Position numbers and translations under genes: made by a program
Part shown: piece by piece, positions 35,021-44,671 of the stretch
Layout: every line of letters starts with the position of its first letter
Position numbering within the stretch: the stretch's first letter is position 1
DNA from: Hyunsoonleella aquatilis
Lineage (GTDB): Bacteria; Bacteroidota; Bacteroidia; Flavobacteriales; Flavobacteriaceae
NCBI RefSeq assembly: GCF_014270105.1
Contig: NZ_JACNMF010000002.1
Span: forward strand, 434,001 to 498,000
Length of the DNA stretch: 64,000 nt
Reading direction: 5' to 3'
The notes under the pieces: model-generated
What the model saw: only the letters and a program-made list of their open reading frames with translations
Told to the model about the DNA's origin: nothing
Database searches by the model: none

Positions 35021-36313
35021 ATGAAATATTTGCCCATTGATCGCCAGCTTTTTATTAAAAACAGGAGCAAGTTTATCTCAAAAATGAAGCCGAACAGCCT
35101 GGCAGTTTTCAACTCCAATGATATTTATCCCATAAGTGCCGACAGTACGATGCCTTTTCAGCAACATCGGGATATTTTCTATTTGAGCGGTGTGGATCAA
35201 GAAGAAAGCGTGTTGGTTCTTTTTCCCGATTGCCCAAAGGAAAAAAACCGTGAAATCTTATTCCTAAAAGAAACCAATGAGCATATCGCAATTTGGGAAG
35301 GCGAAAAATTGACTAAGGAAAGGGCTTTTGAAGTCAGTGGGGTTAAGACCGTATATTGGTTGCAGGACATGGAAAAGGTGCTGTTTGAAATCATGACGCA
35401 ATGCGACACCATATACATAAATACCAACGAACACTATCGGTCAAACGTTGAAGTGGAAACACGGGAAGACCGTTTTACTAAGTGGTTAAAAGAAAAATAC
35501 CCAGCACATGCCGTAGCCAAAAGCAACCCTATTTTACAGCAGCTTCGTTCCGTCAAGGAGGACATCGAAATTGATCTTATCCAAAAAGCTTGCGATATTA
35601 CTGAGAAAGGGTTTCGGCGTATTTTAGGATTTGTACAGCCGGGCGTGATGGAATATGAAATAGAGGCCGAATATATTCATGAGTTTATAAGAAACCGCTC
35701 CAAAGGATTTGCCTATACCCCCATTGTTGCCTCAGGAAACAATGCCAATGTATTGCACTATATTGAAAACAACCAAGAGTGCAGGTCGGGTGATTTGATA
35801 TTGATGGATGTTGGCGCCGAATATGCCAATTACTCTAGCGATATGACAAGAACTATTCCTGTTTCAGGCCGGTTCTCTAAGCGACAAAAAGCGGTGTACA
35901 ACGCTGTTTTAAAGGTTAAAAATGAAGCTACAAAAATGCTGGTGCCCGGAACATTTTGGGAACAATACCATATTGAAGTTGGCAAATTCATGACTTCTGA
36001 ACTACTTGGGCTTGGCCTACTGGATAAAGCCGATATTCAAAACGAAAATCCAGACTGGCCAGCCTATAAAAAATACTTTATGCACGGCACAAGTCATCAT
36101 ATGGGTTTAGACACTCACGACTACGGTATTTTAACCGAGCCCATGCAAAAAAATATGGTATTTACGGTTGAACCCGGGATTTACATTCCGGAGGAAGGTT
36201 TTGGTATTCGAATTGAAGATGACGTGGTGATCCAAAAAACAGGAGCGCCTTTAAACCTTATGAAAAACATTCCTATTGAAGTGGATGAGATTGAAAGCTT
36301 GATGAACGCATAA
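35021..36313 (+). CDS. pepP: Xaa-Pro aminopeptidase (M24B)
   Basis: The 430-residue enzyme releases N-terminal residues before proline. It has the aminopeptidase P N-terminal domain (about 1-175) and the pita-bread metal domain with all five ligands: DVGAEYANYSSDMTR (two Asp), GTSHHMG (His), TVEPGIY (Glu) and IRIEDD (Glu). No signal peptide is present, so it is cytoplasmic. It stands alone, with a terminator after it. Confidence 0.94.
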   Translation: MKYLPIDRQLFIKNRSKFISKMKPNSLAVFNSNDIYPISADSTMPFQQHRDIFYLSGVDQEESVLVLFPDCPKEKNREILFLKETNEHIAIWEGEKLTKERAFEVSGVKTVYWLQDMEKVLFEIMTQCDTIYINTNEHYRSNVEVETREDRFTKWLKEKYPAHAVAKSNPILQQLRSVKEDIEIDLIQKACDITEKGFRRILGFVQPGVMEYEIEAEYIHEFIRNRSKGFAYTPIVASGNNANVLHYIENNQECRSGDLILMDVGAEYANYSSDMTRTIPVSGRFSKRQKAVYNAVLKVKNEATKMLVPGTFWEQYHIEVGKFMTSELLGLGLLDKADIQNENPDWPAYKKYFMHGTSHHMGLDTHDYGILTEPMQKNMVFTVEPGIYIPEEGFGIRIEDDVVIQKTGAPLNLMKNIPIEVDEIESLMNA

Positions 36314-36317
36314 AAAA

Positions 36318-36342
36318 AGGGCCATTATTTAAAAATGGCCCT
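36318..36342 (+). terminator. Terminator between pepP and lysC
   Basis: AGGGCCATT (36318-36326) and AATGGCCCT (36334-36342) form a 9-bp stem with a 7-nt loop; flanks are A- and T-rich on the two strands. Confidence 0.72.
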
Positions 36343-36367
36343 AAATTTCAAAATCTAAAACTGTAAT

Positions 36368-37690
36368 TTACAGAGTGACTAATTCAAATAAATATTTATT
36401 TAGCTTTTGAAGTGTCGTTATTTTGTTGGCTGTGTCGATGAGCAAGGAAATATTATTTCGGCTACCCCCGTAGGAAATCATCCTAATGTTTACATCCTTT
36501 AAAATTTTGAAAAGCTTATAAGTTTCTTTATGGTCAACAATGGAGTGACCTACCAAACAAACGATGCTTTGGTTTTTATCAACCTCAATGGTCGCGAAGT
36601 TCTCCAATTCTGCAACTATTTGTTCCAAATACGTATCGTCGTCAACGGTAAGGGATACGGCTACTTCCGATGTCGTTATCATATCGATTGAGGTTTTGTA
36701 CGCCTCAAATATTTCGAATACTTTTTTAAGGAAACCGTGCGCCTGAAGCATTCGCCCCGACTTTATTTTAATAGCAGTAATGTTATCCTTGGCGGCGATG
36801 GCCTTGATACCATTTTCCACATGATTACTTGTAATAGAAGTCCCTTTTGCCTCAGGATCCATTGTATTTTTCAACCTTACGGGAATGCCGTCAGCACGAA
36901 CAGGCAATACAGTTTGAGGATGCAAAATCTTCGCTCCAAAATAGGCCAACTCGGCCGCTTCATCAAAAGACAAATCCGAAATAGGTTTTGTGCCCTCAAC
37001 AAACCTCGGATCATTATTGTGCATCCCATCGATATCTGTCCAAATTTGAACTTCCCCTGCTTTAATGGACGCCCCGATAATAGTTGCCGTGTAATCACTG
37101 CCTCCCCTTTGTAGGTTGGAAACCGCCCCAGTATCATCCAAGCAAATAAATCCTTGGGTGATGTAGATTTCGGCCTCACCTGCTTTTTCTAATACTTCTG
37201 AAATGTGAGCTTCTATATACGGAAAGTCAGGTTCTTTGTTTTCATCTATTTTCATGTAGTCCAAAGCTGGCAATAACGCCGAATTCACCCCCTCCTGTTG
37301 CAAATAGGCATTGAACATAAATGTGGACAACAATTCGCCCTGAGCCAAGATTTCATTTTCGATTATTTGTGAAAAGGATTTATATGTACAATCTATCAAA
37401 AAGTTAAAACGCTCCGCCACATAATCTTTTACTTGAGCATTCAAAGTTTCGTCCCGCAATAACTCGTCAACTACAGCAATATATTTTTCGTGAAGCGCAT
37501 TGATAGCACTCAATGCCTGATCAACGTTTTGGACTTTCAGACTATCGCCGATGGCTACAAGACTATTAGTAGTTCCGGACATGGCAGAAAGCACCACTAT
37601 CTTTTGCTCACCGTCATTAATAATTTCCTTTACATTTTCCATGTTCTTAACCGAACCTACTGATGTGCCGCCAAACTTTAAAACCTTCAT
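36368..37690 (-). CDS. lysC: Aspartate kinase
   Basis: The 440-residue enzyme phosphorylates aspartate, the first step to Lys, Met and Thr. From ATG 37690 it begins MKVLKFGGTSVGS, the family opening; the in-frame ATG at 37708 adds only six residues and is less likely. The kinase domain (about 1-290) includes LQRGGSDYTATII, and two ACT domains follow (about 300-440) for allosteric control. It is divergent from a gene for a stand-alone ACT protein. Confidence 0.95.
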   Translation of the reverse strand: MKVLKFGGTSVGSVKNMENVKEIINDGEQKIVVLSAMSGTTNSLVAIGDSLKVQNVDQALSAINALHEKYIAVVDELLRDETLNAQVKDYVAERFNFLIDCTYKSFSQIIENEILAQGELLSTFMFNAYLQQEGVNSALLPALDYMKIDENKEPDFPYIEAHISEVLEKAGEAEIYITQGFICLDDTGAVSNLQRGGSDYTATIIGASIKAGEVQIWTDIDGMHNNDPRFVEGTKPISDLSFDEAAELAYFGAKILHPQTVLPVRADGIPVRLKNTMDPEAKGTSITSNHVENGIKAIAAKDNITAIKIKSGRMLQAHGFLKKVFEIFEAYKTSIDMITTSEVAVSLTVDDDTYLEQIVAELENFATIEVDKNQSIVCLVGHSIVDHKETYKLFKILKDVNIRMISYGGSRNNISLLIDTANKITTLQKLNKYLFELVTL

Positions 37691-37819
37691 AAATTTTTTA
37701 AGTATCATTGATTAAAGACCCATTCATTAAAATGGATTGCAAAAGTAATACACAACAGCACATGCCACGTATTTTTATAAAAAAAAGGCTATTTTTGCAC
37801 AAATTGTTAAATAATTAAC

Positions 37820-38476
37820 ATGAAGACTGTATCCAACTGTGTAGAAGACATTTTGATTACGCAACCCTATTTGGAGGAAGCCCTTTCTAGAAATATCATT
37901 AACTTTAGTGCTCTTGCCCTTGAACTCACTGAACCCATTAGCAAAATGCTGAAAAAAGAGGTGAAGCCAGGAGCTGTGATGATGGCCCTAAGGCGTTATA
38001 ACCCACCTCCTACTTTGGGAAACACCATCAAAATGAGACGTGTTATTGAAAACCTTGGTGATATTACCGTACGTTCCAACCTGACGGATTTTACAGTGAA
38101 AAACTCTACCACGCTTATTGACAACCACGCCAAAATCTTGGAACGAATCAATACAGAAGAAAAATTATTTTATGCGTTTACCCGAGGTATTCACGAAAGT
38201 AATATAGTGGTATCCAGTAGCTTGAATGATTTTGTCAATGAACATTTAAAACATGAATTTTTTATCGCCGTTCAGGAAAACTTGTCGGCTATCAGCATCA
38301 ATTTACCTCAGGACAATTCAAAAATAGCGGGATTGTATTACCATTTTTTTAAACGATTGGCGTGGGAAGGCGTAGTATTATATGAAGTATTGTCCACCAC
38401 CAACGAATTCACCATTTTGGTGGAAGACGAGTTTGTTGATAAGGCTTTTTCAGCCATTAAAAAAGTAAAATCCTAA
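37820..38476 (+). CDS. Stand-alone ACT-domain-like protein next to lysC
   Basis: This 218-residue protein was not matched to a named enzyme. Residues 1-95 are helical (VEDILITQPYLEEALSR; ISKMLKKEVKPGAVMMALRRY) and look like a winged-helix or repressor-type domain; the C-terminal half contains two ACT-like repeats, the last ending VVLYEVLSTTNEFTILVEDEFVDKAF, a motif shared with the ACT domain of aspartokinases. No kinase domain is present. It could sense lysine or threonine and control lysC (inference). TATTTTTG at 37790-37797 is a possible -7 box. The alpha/beta hydrolase follows 10 bp later. Confidence 0.65.
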   Translation: MKTVSNCVEDILITQPYLEEALSRNIINFSALALELTEPISKMLKKEVKPGAVMMALRRYNPPPTLGNTIKMRRVIENLGDITVRSNLTDFTVKNSTTLIDNHAKILERINTEEKLFYAFTRGIHESNIVVSSSLNDFVNEHLKHEFFIAVQENLSAISINLPQDNSKIAGLYYHFFKRLAWEGVVLYEVLSTTNEFTILVEDEFVDKAFSAIKKVKS

Positions 38477-38486
38477 TGTCAAAAGC

Positions 38487-39260
38487 ATGATTTTAGATTT
38501 TAAAGGGACACCTATTTTTTATACAGATTCTGGACAAGGGGAAACACTGGTATTGTTGCATGGCTTTTTAGAAAACAGTTCCATCTGGACACCTTTTATA
38601 AATGATTTATCAAAAAATAACAGAATCATCTGTATCGATTTATTGGGGCATGGGCTATCAGGGTGTTTGGGATACATCCATTCCATGGAATTGATGGCCG
38701 AAACCGTATCCGCCGTTCTAAATCACCTGAAAATAAATAGATGCACCATATTAGGACACTCCATGGGTGGATATGTAGCCTTGGCCTTTACGGAAAAGCA
38801 CCCGGACATGGTCAGAGGTTTGGGCTTGGCCAATTCAACTGCCAGTGCAGATAGCGAAGAGCGCAAAAAGAATAGGGACCGAGCCATTGTTGCCGTAAAG
38901 GAAAACCATAAGGTGTTTATTAACATGTCCATTCCCAATCTTTTCCGCCCGGAAAACAAAACCACCTTTGCGGAAGAGATAAAGCTATTGAAGACCGAAG
39001 CTCTAAAAATGCCGGTACAAGGTATCGTTGCCGCTTTGGAAGGCATGAAAGCGCGACCCAACCGAGAAAAGCTTTTACATTCGAATGTATATCGAAAATT
39101 AATGATACTGGGGAAAAAAGATCCTGTGCTGAATTATAAGGAATTAAAATCGCAAATCGAAGGTGTCCAAATAGACAGTGTAGAATTCCCTGATGGACAT
39201 ATGAGCTTTATCGAAAACAGAGGACAATTTCTACAAGCTATAATGCATTTCATCGAATAA
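38487..39260 (+). CDS. Alpha/beta hydrolase
   Basis: The 257-residue protein has the fold's elements: oxyanion HGFLENSSIW (about 25), nucleophile elbow GHSMGG (Ser92), and late acid and His (LGKKDPVLN; FPDGHMSF). This is the general MhpC/RsbQ-like family, so the substrate cannot be named. It starts 10 bp after the ACT-like gene, probably as an operon. Confidence 0.87.
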   Translation: MILDFKGTPIFYTDSGQGETLVLLHGFLENSSIWTPFINDLSKNNRIICIDLLGHGLSGCLGYIHSMELMAETVSAVLNHLKINRCTILGHSMGGYVALAFTEKHPDMVRGLGLANSTASADSEERKKNRDRAIVAVKENHKVFINMSIPNLFRPENKTTFAEEIKLLKTEALKMPVQGIVAALEGMKARPNREKLLHSNVYRKLMILGKKDPVLNYKELKSQIEGVQIDSVEFPDGHMSFIENRGQFLQAIMHFIE

Positions 39261-39338
39261 TTATGCTTTATATCGAAAATTTAATATAAATTCCTTATAT
39301 TTACAGCCCCTTAGTTTTTTAACTTAAAAACTTAACCT

Positions 39339-39605
39339 ATGCAAAATAAGACTACCAAGCCCCGCTTGATACCAAAAATGTATTGCAGCATCTTTGGACA
39401 TGATTATCAAGTAACCAAGAAAGTAACCTACCACGTAAAAGAGTACACTTGCTCGCACTGCAAAAAGCAAATGACCACAAATAGTAATGGCAACCTAGTG
39501 GAACTTACACCAAAATTTAAGGAGATAAATGCCATTCTAGAGCGCATTCACCACTCCAGAACAAAACGTTTAAAGAGAAAAGCGTTCGCTTCATCGATTT
39601 ATTAA
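39339..39605 (+). CDS. Small zinc-knuckle protein, paralogue 1
   Basis: The 88-residue protein has KMYCSIFGHDYQV (C-x-FGH) and TCSHCKKQ (CxxC), the pattern C...H...CxxC of a one-zinc knuckle, then a basic tail (RIHHSRTKRLKRKAF). A close paralogue lies at 39684 and a more distant one at 45831. DUF1660-type phage proteins have a similar look, but no phage genes are here. Function is unknown; the basic tail suggests nucleic-acid binding. Confidence 0.65.
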   Translation: MQNKTTKPRLIPKMYCSIFGHDYQVTKKVTYHVKEYTCSHCKKQMTTNSNGNLVELTPKFKEINAILERIHHSRTKRLKRKAFASSIY

Positions 39606-39683
39606 CTGCTTATTAACATTTTCCGATTGGTTTTTAATACTTTAGAGCCTCTCTCCTAGAAAATAATTTAATATGCGAACAAA

Positions 39684-39935
39684 ATGAGAAGTATTCAGTG
39701 CAAGGTGTTTGGCCACGACTTCAAAGTGTCACGACACGTTACCTATCATGTAAAAGAATATCGGTGCAGCAATTGCAAAAAGGAGTTAACTACAAACAGC
39801 AGAGGTAATTTAACAGAACTTACACCCAAATTCAGGGAAATAAACGATGTTTTAGAACGCATCCATTTAAAAAGAAGAATGCGTTTAAAAGATTACAACA
39901 AAAAGCAAAGTAAAAAACTTTTGGCCGCTGGCTAA
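39684..39935 (+). CDS. Small zinc-knuckle protein, paralogue 2
   Basis: The 83-residue protein is highly similar to the preceding one (shared KVTYHVKEY, CSxCKK, NLxELTPKFxEIN and LERIH), showing a local duplication. It keeps C-x-FGH and CSNCKK. Its stop overlaps convergent thiL by four bases. Function is unknown. Confidence 0.65.
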   Translation: MRSIQCKVFGHDFKVSRHVTYHVKEYRCSNCKKELTTNSRGNLTELTPKFREINDVLERIHLKRRMRLKDYNKKQSKKLLAAG

Positions 39936-40978
39936 TCTTCAAAATTTTTCCATCCTTGGGCTTTTAGGGGAATTCTTGTTTCAGCCCTAGTCACCAAATG
40001 CGTGCCCGCCGCCTTCTCTTTGATAAACCCTATTACACTTAAATTTGGATTTGCCTTAATTTTAGGAAAATCGTCCTGGCTTACTGTAAACAGCAACTCA
40101 TAATCCTCACCTCCATTTAAGGCCACAGTAGTACTATCCATATTGAATTCCTCACAGGTTGAAATCACTTGCGGGTCCAAAGGAATTTTATTTTCATATA
40201 AATCGCAACCAACATCGCTTTGTTTGCATATATGCATAATTTCGGAAGACAGCCCATCACTGATATCAATCATGGCTGTTGGCTTTACATCCAAATCACT
40301 CAACAGCTTAACAATATCCTTTCGGGCTTCCGGTTTTAGTTGGCGCTCTACAATATAAGTGTAGGGCTCCAAATCAGGTTGGTTATTAGGGTTAACTTTA
40401 TACACCTCTTTTTCCCGTTCCAAAACTTGCAAGCCCATATATGCGCCTCCCAAATCACCAGAAACCACCAGTAAATCATTCGGCTTGGCACCGTTCCTAT
40501 AAACGACTTCACCTTCTGCAACCTCACCTATTGCAGTCACGGAAATCAATAGTCCGGTTGTTGATGAGGTGGTATCACCACCTATCAAATCCACATCATA
40601 AATCTCCACCGCTGTTTGTATTCCGGCATACAACTCCTCCAAAGCTTCCAACGGAAATCGGTTGGAGACCGCAATAGATACCGTAATTTGCGTAGCCTTC
40701 GCGTTCATGGCATAAACGTCAGAAAGGTTAACCATTACCGCCTTATAACCCAAATGCTTTAAGGGCATATAGCTCAGATCAAAATGCACCCCTTCAACCA
40801 ATAAATCCGTTGTAACCACAACTTTCTTTTCCTTAAAATCTAAAACTGCCGCGTCATCGCCAACACCTTTTATTGTGGATTCCCGTTTGATTTTGAAGTG
40901 CTTTGTTAAGTGCTCAATAAGTCCAAATTCACCTAGATCATTCAACTTAGTATATTGCTTATTTTTATCTTCAATCAT
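39932..40978 (-). CDS. thiL: Thiamine-monophosphate kinase
   Basis: ThiL makes thiamine diphosphate from thiamine monophosphate. The 348-residue protein has the PurM-like fold with GVGDDAAV near residue 40, VVTTDLLVEGVHFD near 57 and DLIGGDTTSS near 131. ATG 40978 gives MIEDKNKQYTKL; the start at 41011 is rejected because a -7 box TATTTTTG lies at 40989-40982 on the minus strand inside that extension, so the mRNA may be nearly leaderless. Confidence 0.95.
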   Translation of the reverse strand: MIEDKNKQYTKLNDLGEFGLIEHLTKHFKIKRESTIKGVGDDAAVLDFKEKKVVVTTDLLVEGVHFDLSYMPLKHLGYKAVMVNLSDVYAMNAKATQITVSIAVSNRFPLEALEELYAGIQTAVEIYDVDLIGGDTTSSTTGLLISVTAIGEVAEGEVVYRNGAKPNDLLVVSGDLGGAYMGLQVLEREKEVYKVNPNNQPDLEPYTYIVERQLKPEARKDIVKLLSDLDVKPTAMIDISDGLSSEIMHICKQSDVGCDLYENKIPLDPQVISTCEEFNMDSTTVALNGGEDYELLFTVSQDDFPKIKANPNLSVIGFIKEKAAGTHLVTRAETRIPLKAQGWKNFED

Positions 40979-40981
40979 GGC

Positions 40982-40989
40982 GCAAAAAT
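40982..40989 (-). promoter_or_regulatory. Candidate -7 box for thiL
   Basis: TATTTTTG (minus strand) ends four bases before the thiL ATG. It fits TAnnTTTG and implies an almost leaderless transcript; no -33 box was seen. Confidence 0.4.
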
Positions 40990-41062
40990 AAGAAGCTAAT
41001 TTTGTTTTCACTATCTTTATACTAAAACAAAAGCCACTTAAGTTATATCTAAAAGGATTGCC

Positions 41063-42529
41063 ATGAAATTTTCGCGTTTTTTTTGTGCCACTATTTTGGT
41101 GAGCCTACTTGTTGCGTTCACTTTTTCCTGTGATAGTGAACCTGTTGAAATTGTTTCGGTGGCCGATACCGATTCGGATGGTATTGCCGAAGATGTTGAC
41201 AACTGTAATATGATTGCAAATCCAAATCAAGAAAACAATGATGGCGATGCGCAAGGGGATGCCTGTGATGACGATGACGACAACGACGGGGTTGACGATG
41301 AAAATGACAATTGCCCATTAACCCCCAACCCCAATCAGGAAGACGATGACGGCGACGGTATAGGCAATGTTTGTGACGATGATTATGTCGACCCATTTGA
41401 ACCAATGGCCATTTGCGAAAACGGTTTTGCGGATAATTATCCCTGTAACGGTTATGACCTAATGGCAAATGTTTCGGTTCAAGACATGCTGGGAGCGGGA
41501 GCTTCCGGAAACGATTGTTGGGGCTGGGTTGACCCTGACACCCAAAAAGAATACGCCTTGTTTTGCGGGACTACAGGAATGGCTTTTGTTGACATCACAG
41601 TTCCAAATGCCCCCGTAGTGATTGGTAGTTTACCCACCGCCACTGTGAGCAGTGCATGGCGAGATGTAAAAGTTTTTAATAATTACGCCTTTATTGTTGC
41701 TGACCGTGCCACTACACACGGCATGCAGGTATTTGATCTGACGCGATTACGAAATGTTCCCAATCCTCCCGAAACTTTCACTGCCGATGCACAATATACA
41801 GGTTTTGGAAGTGCCCATAATATTGTGATCAATGAAAGTACGGGTTACGCCTATGCCGTGGGAACTAGCAGATCTGGCACATTTGCCGGTGGCCCATTAT
41901 TTATCGATATTCAAAATCCAATGATGCCATTGGATGCGGGTGGTTTCTCGGGCTACGCCCATGATGCCCAGGTAGTACTTTATAATGGTCCGGACACAGC
42001 CCATATTGGAAAGGAAATCTTAATAGGAAGCAACGAAGATGAGGTTGTAATAGTTGATGTGACTAGCAAGGCCAGCCCTATTTTACTATCTCGAATTAGC
42101 TATTCCAATGTAGGATACACGCACCAAGGGTGGTTTACTGAGGATATGAGATATTTTATTTTAGGCGATGAAATTGATGAAATAGATTTCGGCACGAATA
42201 CCAGAACCATAGTATTTGACTTCTCGAATTTAGACGACCCTAAGCTCCACATGGAATATCTTGGCACTTCCGCCGCTATTGACCACAATGGTTATGTAAA
42301 AGGCAATGATTATTTTCTAGCCAGCTATACTGCCGGAATGCGGGTTTTGGATATTACTAATATCTCCAGCCAATCCATTACAGAATCCGCCTATTTTGAT
42401 ACCCATCCTGAAGATAACAGTACAAGCTTTCGGGGGGCGTGGAGCGTTTACCCCTATTTGCCCAGTGGCAATATCATTATCAGTGATATGAACCGTGGCC
42501 TGTTTGTGGTCCGAAAAAGCGACCTATAA
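41063..42529 (+). CDS. Choice-of-anchor B lipoprotein with thrombospondin type 3 (calcium) repeats
   Basis: The 488-residue protein has a lipobox (TFSC, Cys21), an Asp-rich segment of thrombospondin type 3 repeats (about 30-115, DxDxDGxxDxxDNC) that bind calcium, and a C-terminal domain (about 130-488) with LVIP-type repeats and HN, NG motifs matching the choice-of-anchor B family. It is anchored on the outer membrane or exported. It heads a same-strand run with the repeat lipoprotein, MbnP and MbnH. Confidence 0.85.
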   Translation: MKFSRFFCATILVSLLVAFTFSCDSEPVEIVSVADTDSDGIAEDVDNCNMIANPNQENNDGDAQGDACDDDDDNDGVDDENDNCPLTPNPNQEDDDGDGIGNVCDDDYVDPFEPMAICENGFADNYPCNGYDLMANVSVQDMLGAGASGNDCWGWVDPDTQKEYALFCGTTGMAFVDITVPNAPVVIGSLPTATVSSAWRDVKVFNNYAFIVADRATTHGMQVFDLTRLRNVPNPPETFTADAQYTGFGSAHNIVINESTGYAYAVGTSRSGTFAGGPLFIDIQNPMMPLDAGGFSGYAHDAQVVLYNGPDTAHIGKEILIGSNEDEVVIVDVTSKASPILLSRISYSNVGYTHQGWFTEDMRYFILGDEIDEIDFGTNTRTIVFDFSNLDDPKLHMEYLGTSAAIDHNGYVKGNDYFLASYTAGMRVLDITNISSQSITESAYFDTHPEDNSTSFRGAWSVYPYLPSGNIIISDMNRGLFVVRKSDL

Positions 42530-42544
42530 TTTCTATTGCTCCAA

Positions 42545-43891
42545 ATGAACAATACTATTGGCTCCACGATATTATATCTTTGTTTATGGTTTGGACTGCT
42601 TACAAACTGTTCCAAAGACGATGGCAATGTCAACGGCGCAACAACCCAACCAACGGTTCTATTCGTAAAAACATTGGGTGGCAGCCTAAACGATAGTGGC
42701 CAATCCATAATCAAAACGTCAGATGGAGGTTATGCCATTTTAGGTCACACCCAAAGCAACGATGGGGACATTCAAAATAAAACAAACACATCTTTTGACT
42801 ATTGGCTCTTAAAATTTAACGGCAACCATCAAATACAATGGCAAAAAAGCCACGGAGGAAGTGATGACGACAAGGGTACAGATATCATACAAACTTCAGA
42901 TGGTGGCTACGCCATTTTCGGCCAAAGCCAAAGTAACGATGGTGATGTTTCCGAAAACGGGGGTGCAGATGATTTTTGGATACTAAAACTTGATGCCTCT
43001 GGAAACATCATTTGGGAAAAATCCTTTGGCTTTTTGGGGGCGGACACCGGGACTTCAATTTTGCAGACTAATGACAATGGTTTTTTGTTAGTAGGGGTAT
43101 TGGATGTAACGGCATCAAACGGACAAGGCAACAGTAAGTTTACTGCCATCAAGCACGCCGGGGGTGACTATTGGGTCATCAAACTGGACAGCAATGGCGA
43201 AAAACAATGGAGCAAATTCTATGGGGGCACTTTTACCGATACACCTTATGATGCCATACAAACGGCAGACAACGGCTATATCATTGTAGGCTCCTCCGAC
43301 AGCGAGGATGTCGATATCAGCGGAAATAAAGGAAGCTATGATTTTTGGGTTATCAAAATATCAGAAACGGGTACTCTGCTTTGGGAAAAATCCTTTGGAG
43401 GCACACGAATTGATGAGGCTTGGGGCATTGAAAGTACCGAAGATGGGAATTATCTTGTTGTCGGGGATACCAGAAGTAACGACGAGGACGTTTCGAATAA
43501 TAATGGGGGCGCCGATATTTTTCTGATAAAAATTTCGCCAGATGGTGATTTGATTTGGGAGAAAACTTTTGGGGGCAACAGTTTTGATGTCGGTCGCTCA
43601 ATATCAAAAACTATTGACGGGGGTTATTTGCTATCTGGAAGCTCACGAAGTTCGGATGGCGATGCTTCAAAAAACAATGGTCAAAACGATGCTTGGATCA
43701 TCAAACTAAACTCCAATGCTGAAATTGAATGGCAAAAAACGATTGGTGGCTCGAACATTGATTTTGGATTTGATGCCGTTGAATTGAACGACGGCTCAGT
43801 TATCGTTGCAGGTGAGTCCTCCAGTTCTGACGCCGATATTGATGACAACAAGGGCTTTAGTGACCTACTGCTTTTCAATATAAAACCTTAA
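42545..43891 (+). CDS. Lipoprotein with tandem DGGY...WEKSFGG repeats
   Basis: From ATG 42545 the protein is 448 residues with a lipobox (LTNC). It is built from about eight repeats of roughly 50 residues with the pattern DGGYxIxGxSxSNDGDV...DxWIxKLxxxGxxxWxKSFGG, which suggests a beta-propeller. Such repeats occur in extracellular Bacteroidota proteins of unknown role. A TTG start at 42536 is rejected. It is 15 bp downstream of the choice-of-anchor B gene and 3 bp before mbnP. Confidence 0.8.
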   Translation: MNNTIGSTILYLCLWFGLLTNCSKDDGNVNGATTQPTVLFVKTLGGSLNDSGQSIIKTSDGGYAILGHTQSNDGDIQNKTNTSFDYWLLKFNGNHQIQWQKSHGGSDDDKGTDIIQTSDGGYAIFGQSQSNDGDVSENGGADDFWILKLDASGNIIWEKSFGFLGADTGTSILQTNDNGFLLVGVLDVTASNGQGNSKFTAIKHAGGDYWVIKLDSNGEKQWSKFYGGTFTDTPYDAIQTADNGYIIVGSSDSEDVDISGNKGSYDFWVIKISETGTLLWEKSFGGTRIDEAWGIESTEDGNYLVVGDTRSNDEDVSNNNGGADIFLIKISPDGDLIWEKTFGGNSFDVGRSISKTIDGGYLLSGSSRSSDGDASKNNGQNDAWIIKLNSNAEIEWQKTIGGSNIDFGFDAVELNDGSVIVAGESSSSDADIDDNKGFSDLLLFNIKP

Positions 43892-43894
43892 AAA

Positions 43895-44668
43895 ATGAAA
43901 AGAATCCTTTCAATTCTAATTATTCTGCAATTGCTTATCATTTCTTGTGACAATGATGGCGAAGTTGTAGCCTCGCAGGCTCAAGTCACCTTAAACTTTA
44001 GCCATAATTGGGATGGTACAAAAGTTACAGTTGCTGATTTCAATTCCATAAAATTCACCAATGAAAAAGGGAACGAATTAAGCATAGAGCGCCTACGCTA
44101 TTTAGTATCCAAAATCACTTTTACAACTTCAAACAACGAAAAACTGGCACTTACAGGCTATAACTTGGTGGATCTATCGAAAAGCGAAACACTGACTTTT
44201 GTTCCCGGCGGAACAATTCCTTCAAGAACTTATAAGAATTTGTCTTTTACTTTTGGGTTTGATAATGAGGACAATTATGCAGAAAATGGTTATGCCGATT
44301 TAAATTCAGCATCTTTTGAAGTACCGGCCATGTTGGGCGGTGGCTACCACTACATGCAAATGGACGGAAAGTTTTTAAATAGTTCCGACGTAGAGCAAGG
44401 CTATAATTATCACGCTATTCGAGCGGTGGACAACCCGGGCAACCCCACATTTCCGCAGGATACTTTTTTCGAGGTAAATCTTGGTGAAGTTACCGTCAGC
44501 ACTAACTCGGTTATCCATATCGAAATGAACATTGCCGAATGGTTTAAAACCCCCAACAGATGGGACTTGAACATACTGAACCAATCTTTGATGCCCAATT
44601 CTTCTGCCCAAATTATGATGTATGAAAACGGGCAAAATGTGTTCAGTCTGAAATCTGAATCGCCTTAA
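43895..44668 (+). CDS. mbnP: MbnP-family copper-binding lipoprotein
   Basis: MbnP binds copper and is modified by MbnH, which oxidises a Trp to kynurenine. The 257-residue protein has a lipobox (LIISC, Cys18) and the MbnP body with HNWDGTKV, SIERLRYLVSKI and GGYHYMQMDGKF. Candidate Trp are in HNWDG and in AEWFKTPNRW. It is immediately upstream of the MbnH-like dihaem protein, the usual arrangement of this pair. No methanobactin genes are nearby, so the role here is probably copper handling of another kind. Confidence 0.88.
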   Translation: MKRILSILIILQLLIISCDNDGEVVASQAQVTLNFSHNWDGTKVTVADFNSIKFTNEKGNELSIERLRYLVSKITFTTSNNEKLALTGYNLVDLSKSETLTFVPGGTIPSRTYKNLSFTFGFDNEDNYAENGYADLNSASFEVPAMLGGGYHYMQMDGKFLNSSDVEQGYNYHAIRAVDNPGNPTFPQDTFFEVNLGEVTVSTNSVIHIEMNIAEWFKTPNRWDLNILNQSLMPNSSAQIMMYENGQNVFSLKSESP

Positions 44669-44671
44669 ATA

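Noticed and set aside
39339-39935. Prophage remnant suggested by DUF1660-like zinc knuckles
   Set aside because: No integrase, capsid, tail or lysis genes nearby, and neighbours are housekeeping genes.
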